Source: DASSQJ01 sp963772645 (GTDB taxonomy: Bacteria; Actinomycetota; Actinomycetes; Actinomycetales; Dermatophilaceae). From it: a stretch of DNA of 64,000 nt. The position numbers and the translations under genes were made by a program. The notes beneath the pieces are model-generated. The model was not told the DNA's origin. It did no database searches and worked only from the letters and a program-made list of their open reading frames with translations. The stretch lies in contig CAVYYD010000006.1 of assembly GCA_963772645.1 (NCBI GenBank), positions 1-64,000 of the forward strand, given 5' to 3'. Positions 58,529 through 64,000 of this stretch are shown here, piece by piece (the stretch's first letter is position 1; each line of letters starts with the position of its first letter).

Positions 58529-59291
58529 CGCCCGACCGCATCCCGACGACGCCCTTGTCGACCTCGCCACCGGGGAGGTGGTGTCCGACGCCGTCCACGC
58601 GCACGTCGCGGCGTGTCCGCGGTGCCAGGAGGAGCTGGTGGCCATGGGCGCCGTCGCCGAGCTCGTCCGGATGCCGGCACCCGAGCTGGTCCAGCCCCCC
58701 GGTGAGGTCTGGGCTGCCGTCCTCGCCGAGATCGACGGTGGAGCCGTCAGCGATCCCACCGAGGCCCCCGGGGGCAGCGGCACCGGCGCCCGCGAGGTCG
58801 AGGTCACTCCGACCGGCGCGGTCGTGCACGACCTCGAGGCTCGGCGCCGCCGGCGGGTCAGTCCCTGGTGGCTGGTCGCCGCCGCGGCCGCGGGTCTGGT
58901 GGTCGGGGGCGCGGGTGTGGCCGTCGTCGACCGCCCGGCCCCGGGCCCTCGCACGGTCGTCCTGGCCCGGGCCAGCCTCGACACCCTGGACACCGAGCGA
59001 GCCCTCGGGCAGGCCAGCGCCGTCGAGGTCGGCCGACAGCTCGACCTCGACGTCTCCACCCCCGGGCTCGACCCCGGCCGCGGCTACCTCGAGGTGTGGC
59101 TGATCAACAAGGACCTCAAGCGGATGGTCTCGATCGGCGTCCTCCGCCCCGGCGAGGGCACCCAGCGGTTCCCGATCGACCGCGCCCTGATCGACCGTGG
59201 CTACGTCATCGTCGACATCAGCCGCGAGGGGTACGACGCCCACCCGGAGCACTCCGGGAACAGCCTCGTCCGGGGCACGCTGCAGGTCTGA
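58515..59291 (+). CDS. Zinc-type anti-sigma factor (RskA-like)
   Basis: A 258-residue membrane protein. The cytoplasmic N-terminus has the zinc anti-sigma motif His30-x3-Cys34-x2-Cys37; a membrane helix (about residues 119-140) follows, then an external RskA-like domain with GRGYLEVWLINKDLKRM and VSIGVL. It would hold the sigma factor inactive until a signal or proteolysis frees it. GTG 58515 overlaps the sigma gene, giving coupled synthesis. Confidence 0.9.
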   Translation: MTTHDARPHPDDALVDLATGEVVSDAVHAHVAACPRCQEELVAMGAVAELVRMPAPELVQPPGEVWAAVLAEIDGGAVSDPTEAPGGSGTGAREVEVTPTGAVVHDLEARRRRRVSPWWLVAAAAAGLVVGGAGVAVVDRPAPGPRTVVLARASLDTLDTERALGQASAVEVGRQLDLDVSTPGLDPGRGYLEVWLINKDLKRMVSIGVLRPGEGTQRFPIDRALIDRGYVIVDISREGYDAHPEHSGNSLVRGTLQV

Positions 59292-59320
59292 GGGCCGCCG
59301 CCGGCGGCCCCGGCAGCACG

Positions 59321-59348
59321 TCGACGAAGAATCGACAAACTCTAGACA
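59321..59348 (+). promoter_or_regulatory. Possible promoter of DUF4397-sortase genes
   Basis: TCGACG (59321-59326) and TAGACA (59343-59348) with 16-bp spacing lie about 70 bp before ATG 59417. A TCGAC direct repeat 11 bp apart overlaps the -35 region. Confidence 0.3.
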
Positions 59349-59416
59349 CAATGCATCCGGGCCGCGCCCGCGGAGGGAAAGAGGGGTGTCAGCACCTCCT
59401 CCGAGAAAGGTCCGTC

Positions 59417-60244
59417 ATGCGCCGACTCCTCACCGCCGCCGCCGTGGCAGCGGTCGCCGCGCTCCCCCTCACCCTCACGACCTCCGCCAGTGCGGCGGAG
59501 ACCGCGTCCGTGGTCGTCGTCCACGGTGTGCCCGGCCTCACCGTGGACGTCTACGGCAGCGCCGACGAGACGTACACCGCCGACGAGGCCCTGCTCACGG
59601 ACTTCGCCCCGGGCACCGTCACCGACCCGGTCTCGCTGCCCGCCGGCACCTACAACCTGGCGGTCTTCCCGGCCGGTGACGCCCCCTCCGGCACGCCGGC
59701 GATCGAGGCCAAGGGCGTCGAGGTGCCCGCCGGCGCGAACATCAGCGTCGTGGCACACCTCGACGCCTCGGGTACGCCCGTCCTCACCCCGTTCGTCAAC
59801 GACACCTCGAAGGTGGCCGCGGGACAGGGGCGCCTCGTGGTGCGGCACACCGCCGCCGCCCCGGCGGTCGACATCCTGGCCGGCGGCACGCCGGTCTTCA
59901 CCGGGCTGACCAACCCCAACGAGGACAGCGCCGACCTGCCGGCCGGCACCGTCTCCGCGGCGGTCGCCCTCGCCGGCACCACCGACCCGGTGATCGGGCC
60001 GGCCGACGTCACCGTCTCCGAGGGTGCCGCGACGATCGTCTACGCGTACGGCTCGGCCGCGGACAACACCCTCGCCCTCGCCGTCCAGACCATCGGGGGG
60101 CTGCACTCCTCGCCCTCCGGTGTGCCGTCCGGCACGGCCGAGCTGCCGGCCGACCGGACGCCGGTGGCCCTCGGGACGCTCGCCGTCCTGGCGACCCTGC
60201 TCGCCGCCGGCTTCGGGCTGCGTGCCCGGCGGGTGCGCGCCTGA
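59417..60244 (+). CDS. DUF4397 surface protein with C-terminal anchor region
   Basis: A 275-residue exported protein. Signal peptide 1-28 (ending TTSASAAE); two DUF4397 repeats follow (about 30-130 and 135-235) with VVVVHGVPGLTVDVY and RLVVRHTAAAPAVDI; then ELPADRTP, a hydrophobic helix and basic tail RARRVRA. This is a sorting-signal-like layout though not LPxTG. The class F sortase gene 73 bp downstream probably attaches it to the cell wall (inference). ATG 59417 has ribosome site agaaagg. Confidence 0.85.
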   Translation: MRRLLTAAAVAAVAALPLTLTTSASAAETASVVVVHGVPGLTVDVYGSADETYTADEALLTDFAPGTVTDPVSLPAGTYNLAVFPAGDAPSGTPAIEAKGVEVPAGANISVVAHLDASGTPVLTPFVNDTSKVAAGQGRLVVRHTAAAPAVDILAGGTPVFTGLTNPNEDSADLPAGTVSAAVALAGTTDPVIGPADVTVSEGAATIVYAYGSAADNTLALAVQTIGGLHSSPSGVPSGTAELPADRTPVALGTLAVLATLLAAGFGLRARRVRA

Positions 60245-60258
60245 GCCGAGCCACCGAG

Positions 60259-60294
60259 CGGGTGGCCCGGCCCGGCGACGGGCCGGGCCACCCG
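60259..60294 (+). terminator. Hairpin between DUF4397 and sortase genes
   Basis: A 15-bp perfect stem (60259-60273 with 60280-60294) with a 6-nt loop, 14 bp after the DUF4397 stop. It may let more surface protein than sortase be made. Confidence 0.75.
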
Positions 60295-60317
60295 TTGGCC
60301 TGACACCGAGGAGAACG

Positions 60318-61031
60318 ATGGCAGCCACCGACCCCGCGCGGCGCTGGCGGGCCGCCGCCGTGACGGCCGCGGTCGTCGCGCTCTCCGCCGTGCTCGGAAT
60401 GGCCGGCTGGGCGGTGACCCGGCCGGGCGACGCCGCCGGGGACGGTTTGGCAGCCCTGGGTGCCGCGAGCGCCCCCGCGACCGTGAGCCCGCCGCCCGCG
60501 TCCGCCTCCGGACCGGCCCCGTCACCGTCGGTCCGGGCCACGGCGCATCCCGCCGCTCCCGGCGACCGGTCGATCGCAGCCGCACCGCCGCCGACCCGGC
60601 TCCGGATCCCGGCGCTGCGGATCACCGCGTCGGTCGACCCCGTCGGGGTCCAGCCCGACGGCGCCATGGTGATCCCCGCGGCGCTCACCCGGGTCGGCTG
60701 GTACCGGTACGGTGCGGCGCCCGAGGACCCGCAGGGCCACGTCGTCATCGCCGGCCACGTGGCGACCGAGGCGGGACCGGGGGCGCTGGCACGGCTGGCC
60801 GAGGCAGAGCCCGGCATGCGCGTCGAGGTCGTCGACGCCGACGGCACGGTGCACCGGTACACCGTGCGCGGGCGGGAGGCGATCCACAAGACGGCCCTCC
60901 CGGTCGACGAGATCTTCGCCCGCGACGGCCGGCCCGTGCTGGTCCTGATCACCTGTGGCGGCGAGTACATCCCGCAGCTGCGGTCCCACCGCGACAACGT
61001 CATCGTCACCGCGGTCCCCGACGACCGCTGA
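60318..61031 (+). CDS. Class F sortase
   Basis: A 237-residue sortase. N-terminal membrane helix (about residues 12-33), a Pro/Ala/Ser linker, then the catalytic barrel beginning TRLRIPALRITASVD; active-site histidine in VVIAGHVATE, cysteine in VLITCGG and arginine in SHRDNVIV. Class F enzymes are typical of actinobacteria and often sit beside DUF4397 substrates. ATG 60318 follows gaggaga. Confidence 0.93.
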   Translation: MAATDPARRWRAAAVTAAVVALSAVLGMAGWAVTRPGDAAGDGLAALGAASAPATVSPPPASASGPAPSPSVRATAHPAAPGDRSIAAAPPPTRLRIPALRITASVDPVGVQPDGAMVIPAALTRVGWYRYGAAPEDPQGHVVIAGHVATEAGPGALARLAEAEPGMRVEVVDADGTVHRYTVRGREAIHKTALPVDEIFARDGRPVLVLITCGGEYIPQLRSHRDNVIVTAVPDDR

Positions 61032-61120
61032 CCTCCCCGCCCCGGGACCCGCGCGGTAGCCTCGGGCGTCGTGAGGCAGCGAACCGGCGACGTCGCCGGT
61101 CGCCGCGGGTCCTCACGTCA

Positions 61121-61193
61121 GGGCCTCTAGCTCAACTGGCAGAGCTGCGGACTTTTAATCCGTAGGTTGTGGGTTCGAGCCCCACGGGGCCCA
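61121..61193 (+). tRNA. tRNA-Lys (anticodon TTT)
   Basis: A full cloverleaf: acceptor GGGCCTC/GGGGCCC (one G-U pair), D arm GCTC/GAGC, anticodon arm GCGGA-CTTTTAA-TCCGT, T arm GTGGG-TTCGAGC-CCCAC and discriminator A. The anticodon TTT reads lysine AAA and AAG. CCA is encoded in the next three bases (61194-61196). Confidence 0.96.
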
Positions 61194-61196
61194 CCA

Positions 61197-61485
61197 AATC
61201 CGCAGGTCAGCGGCCTGAGGTGTCACGAGCACGCCATCTCGTCTTGCCGGCGGGCACACATGCGGGGACACACGCGGCCGCTGTCACCGGCCCCTTTGAC
61301 CAATGGACGCTGTCGGATCTCTTCCGTATGCTCTGTGGTGGCTCACGAAGGACAGCGACAAGCCCTGGCTGGCTGTCTGGCAACCTCCCGCAGAGGTGCC
61401 CCAGGTGACGAGCCGGTCATCCGATGACAATCGCGGATCTCCACGGGCGCACCGAGGGGTCCGACGGACCCCGAAGGAGTGCACC
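61197..61485. other. Gene-free, compositionally distinct stretch after tRNA-Lys
   Basis: About 290 bp without a supportable gene. Third-position bias disappears in all frames and A/T is higher than in the neighbourhood. It holds near-repeats cacacatgcgggga and cacacgcgg. An old integration scar at the tRNA is possible, but no integrase or duplicated tRNA end is visible. Confidence 0.4.
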
Positions 61486-61923
61486 GTGCCCAACCGACAC
61501 GACGACCTCGTCGCCACCGCTCGCGAACTGGTCGACCATGCGCAGGACGCCGTCGACGCGCTCGAGAGTCGCCGGTTCTCGCAGGCCCAGCAGGACGTCA
61601 CCGCCGCCGCCGACCTCGCCCACGACCTGCAGCGGCGAATCCACGCCGAGCGCCAGGCCCGCGGCGAGGCGGACGGCGAAGCCCCGAACCCCTACCGTCA
61701 CGTGCTCGTCCCCGGCCCGACGCTCGAGGACGGGCTGCGGCTGCTCAGCCTCGAGGACCTCCGCGAGCACCTCCGCCACGAGAACTGGCGGCTCCACCAC
61801 CACCCCGACGCCTACGGACGGTGGTGGATCTCCAAGCACTTCTCCAGCGCCCGCCGCGAGCTCGTCGGCCGAGGAGAAGCGCCGGACGCGTGGACGGACG
61901 GCACCGAGGCAGACCTCGAATGA
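61486..61923 (+). CDS. Hypothetical protein, helical and charged
   Basis: A 145-residue soluble protein of no recognised family. The first 60 residues are helical and charged (ATARELVDHAQDAVDALES), then LVPGPTLEDGLRLLSLEDLREHLRHEN, ending in an aromatic/His region (WRLHHHPDAYGRWWISKHF) and acidic tail. GTG 61486 has ribosome site gaaggag (61473-61479). Third-position G/C is strong from this start onward and not before it. Confidence 0.65.
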   Translation: MPNRHDDLVATARELVDHAQDAVDALESRRFSQAQQDVTAAADLAHDLQRRIHAERQARGEADGEAPNPYRHVLVPGPTLEDGLRLLSLEDLREHLRHENWRLHHHPDAYGRWWISKHFSSARRELVGRGEAPDAWTDGTEADLE

Positions 61924-62095
61924 CCAACCCGCGCGGGCCCGTGCCACGACGTCTCGGCCCACGGTGCCGACGTGCACGCTGCACGGAGGCAGGTTCGCGA
62001 GGAGGTAGCCGACCGCGAGAGCTGAGGTGCTCGCCGTCCCGTTGCCGGCCGACGCCGCGACCCCGGTGCGAGCCCGGACTGGCAGCGATCCGGGC

Positions 62096-63066
62096 TCAGG
62101 CGAAGGTCGTGTACGCCGGCCCGCCCCCGGCACCGATGGCGTCGAGTGCCGCGAGGTCGTCGAGGGTGGGCTCCCACGCGCCCGCCTCGACGTTCTCGGC
62201 CACCTGCGCGGGGCGGGTGGCGCCGCAGATGACGCTGGCCACCCCGGGCTGGGCGGCGAGGCCGCCGACCGCGACCGTGACCGGCGACAGGTCGCGTTGG
62301 CGGGCGAACCGCTCCAGCGCCTCGATCCGTTCCCAGTCGGCCTCGGCCAGACGCGACGCCTGCTCGGGCGAGGCCAGCCGCGACCCCACCGGCGCGGCCT
62401 CCCCCCGGCGGTACTTGCCGGTGAGCAGCCCGTAGGCGAGCGGGAAGTAGGGGAGGATGCCGACGCCGACCGACTCGCAGGCGGGGACGAGCTCGTCCTC
62501 GGCCGCCCGGTTGTACAGCGAGTACTCGTTCTGTGCCGAGACGAACCGCTGAAGCCCGCCGGTGCGGGCCACCCAGTCGGCCTCGACGACCTGCCAGGCC
62601 GTCAGGTTCGAGGAGCCGATGTAGCGGACCTTCCCCTCGGTCACCAGCTCGGTCAGCGCCTCGAGGGTCTCCTCGACCGGGGTCACCGGGTCGGGCTTGT
62701 GCAGCTGGTAGAGGTCGATCCAGTCGGTGCCCAGCCGGCGCAGGCTGGCCTCGACGGCCTGGCGCACGTAGCGGCGGCTGCCGTATCCGGCCAGGTGGGC
62801 GCTGTCCGCCTCTCCCCACCGAACTTCGTCGCCACGACCACGTCGGGCCGGCGGCCGGCGAGGGCCCGGCCGAGCAGCTCCTCACTCGCTCCGCCACCGT
62901 AGGACGCCGCGGTGTCGAAGAGCGTGACACCCTGCTCGACCGCCGCGTCGACGACCGCGCGGGTCTGCTCGGCGTCGATCCTCCGCCCGAAGGCGTTGCA
63001 CCCGACGCCGACGACCGAGACCCGCAGGCCGCTGTCGCCGAGGGGCACGTAGCGCATCTCGCTCAT
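62096..63066 (-). pseudogene. Aldo/keto reductase interrupted by a frameshift
   Basis: The N-terminal part (from ATG 63066: RYVPLGDSGLRVSVVGVGCNAFG, VTLFDTAASYGGGASEELLG, DVVVATKFGG) and the C-terminal part (SLRRLGTDWIDLYQLHKPDP, VRYIGSSNLTAWQV, QNEYSLYNR, GLLTGKY) of one AKR are in different frames. The switch lies near 62803-62818. Total length 971 bp equals 3n+2, so one base is missing (or two extra). Catalytic Asp and Tyr regions are present, so a single-base repair would restore a full enzyme of about 323 residues. Could be a sequencing error or a recent mutation. Confidence 0.8.
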
Positions 63067-63139
63067 GCGGTGACCCTACGAGCCAGGCACCGCCGACGGG
63101 CGGCTGGGTGCGTGCCGTCGGCCGTCGTCGAACCCTGCC

Positions 63140-64000
63140 TCAGAGCCGGACGACCATCTTGCCGGTGTTCTCGCCACGCATCACACCGAGGAAGGCGTCG
63201 AAGGCGTTCTCGATGCCGTCGACCGAGGTCTCGCGCAGGGACAGGGTGCCGTCCTGGAGCCAGCCGGCGGCCCGACGGAAGTACTCGCCGGCGAGGTCGT
63301 AGTGGTCGCCGACGAGGAAGCCCTCGATGCGCCCACGGGTCTGGATGAGGCGGGCCAGGTTGCGCGGCCCCGGCGCCGGCTGCGTGTCGTTGTAGACCGA
63401 GATCATCCCGCAGACCGCGACCCGGCCCCGCCGCCGCAGCGAGCCGACGGCCGCCTCGAGGTGGTCGCCACCGACGTTGTCGAAGTAGACGTCGATGCCG
63501 TCCGGGGCGGCCTCGCGCAGCTGCCGGGAGACCGGCCCCTCCTTGTAGTTGAACGCCGCGTCGGCGCCGAGGTCCTCGAGGACCTCGCGGACCTTCGCCG
63601 CTGACCCGGCGCTGCCGACCACCCGGGAGGCCCCGAGCGCGCGGGCCACCTGCACCACGGCGCCACCGACGGCGCCGGCCGCGCCGGAGACGAAGACCAC
63701 GTCGCCCTCCTGCATGCCGGCGACCCGGGTGAGACCGGCGTACGCGGTGAGGCCCGTCATCCCCAGGACGCCGAGGTAGGCGGACGCCGGGGCCGCGTCG
63801 GCGTCGACGACCGTGGCCCCGGAGGCATCGAGGACGGCGACGTCGCGCCAGCCCAGGCCGTGCAGGACGTGGTCGCCGGGCTCGAACCCGTCGGCCCGGG
63901 ACTCCTCGACGACGCCCACCGCCGCCCCCTGCATGGCGTCGCCGAGCTCGTAGGGCGCGGCGTAGGACTTCGCGTCGCTCATCCGGCCGCGCATGTACGG
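63140..64000 (-). CDS. NADP-dependent oxidoreductase of the MDR superfamily, 5' end outside the window
   Basis: A zinc-independent medium-chain dehydrogenase/reductase (CurA / leukotriene-B4-dehydrogenase type). The coding frame is open to the window edge, where it reads PYMRGRMSDAKSY, a segment normally about 45 residues into such proteins, so the start lies beyond base 64000. The NADP site GAAGAVGGAVVQVA and FDNVGGDHLEAAV are visible, and the C-terminus ends GKMVVRL. Enone or quinone reduction is likely; substrate unknown. Confidence 0.87.
   Translation of the reverse strand, partial: PYMRGRMSDAKSYAAPYELGDAMQGAAVGVVEESRADGFEPGDHVLHGLGWRDVAVLDASGATVVDADAAPASAYLGVLGMTGLTAYAGLTRVAGMQEGDVVFVSGAAGAVGGAVVQVARALGASRVVGSAGSAAKVREVLEDLGADAAFNYKEGPVSRQLREAAPDGIDVYFDNVGGDHLEAAVGSLRRRGRVAVCGMISVYNDTQPAPGPRNLARLIQTRGRIEGFLVGDHYDLAGEYFRRAAGWLQDGTLSLRETSVDGIENAFDAFLGVMRGENTGKMVVRL

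Noticed and set aside
61296..61332. TTGACC and TATGCT as a promoter after tRNA-Lys
   Set aside because: Spacing is 25 bp, well outside the usable range; TATGCT alone lacks a start codon at leaderless distance.
61417..62133. Minus-strand frame of 238 codons opposite the hypothetical gene at 61486
   Set aside because: Val/Gly/Glu-rich shadow composition; the plus-strand frame has a ribosome site and a natural amino-acid mix.

Overview
The window comes from a very high-GC actinobacterium. Strong G/C preference at third codon positions, GTG starts, MSHA/mscR/mshD mycothiol genes, SenX3-RegX3, CarD, GlnR and an F420-type luciferase-like oxidoreductase all fit Actinomycetes. The mix of families and the gene order suggest a Micrococcales member, possibly Intrasporangiaceae; that last step is inference. 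The block from about 21 to 34 kb (XRE regulator, HbhA-like protein, DUF2516, mshA, YbjN, gpm, senX3-regX3) resembles the Rv0474-Rv0491 region of Mycobacterium tuberculosis, with an IspD-IspF-CarD block attached.

Layout. 0-9 kb: tRNA-Thr, Kup potassium uptake, an LCP-type lipoprotein, a ThrE exporter coupled to a Ser/Thr kinase, a CBS protein, an orphan sugar-ABC ATPase and a DUF4032 kinase-like protein. 10-13 kb: small membrane proteins (RDD, DUF2752, CD225, DUF4190), with two DUF2752 genes in a divergent, mirrored arrangement. 13-24 kb: RlmB, CysS, a metallo-beta-lactamase/MscR pair for mycothiol-linked formaldehyde metabolism, IspF/IspD separated by an oppositely oriented oxidoreductase, CarD, a lipoprotein, RegX3-SenX3 and PhoU. 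24-33 kb: a large protein that looks like a degenerate sigma factor fused to a membrane-anchored domain, Gpm, YbjN, MshA, an internally deleted methyltransferase relic, Dtd, an asparaginase-II protein and an HbhA-like protein with its XRE regulator. 34-39 kb: DUF4395, a BKACE enzyme, YgfZ, Fur, a second LCP protein and a nitrobindin. 39-51 kb: MoaD, GlnR, MshD, PPK1, a MutT1-type Nudix/phosphatase fusion, PstSCAB, Pit and a DUF47 PhoU-like protein. 51-55 kb: a probable structured non-coding RNA, YihY, a kinase preceded by a seven-codon leader peptide, and a rhodanese. 55-61 kb: a LuxR-STAND regulator, an ECF sigma/anti-sigma pair, a DUF4397 surface protein, a class F sortase and tRNA-Lys. 61-64 kb: a hypothetical gene, a frameshifted aldo/keto reductase and a truncated quinone-oxidoreductase-like gene.

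How it works together. Phosphate dominates: the SenX3-RegX3 sensor pair, PhoU, high-affinity Pst, low-affinity Pit with a PhoU-like partner, and PPK1 for polyphosphate storage. Sets of 11-bp GTTCACC-type direct repeats (PHO boxes of the Streptomyces kind) lie upstream of both phoU and pstS, so one regulator probably controls both. Mycothiol forms a second theme (MshA, MshD, MscR). Many genes are coupled by 1- or 4-base start/stop overlaps. About twenty genes have a TAnnnT hexamer ending 6-8 nt before the start codon, pointing to widespread leaderless transcription.

Most of the region is ordinary core chromosome. The least explained features are a structured RNA candidate near 51.2-51.4 kb, three 45-bp in-frame repeats inside mshD together with its apparent CTG start, the methyltransferase missing its SAM-binding core, and the sigma-like membrane protein.
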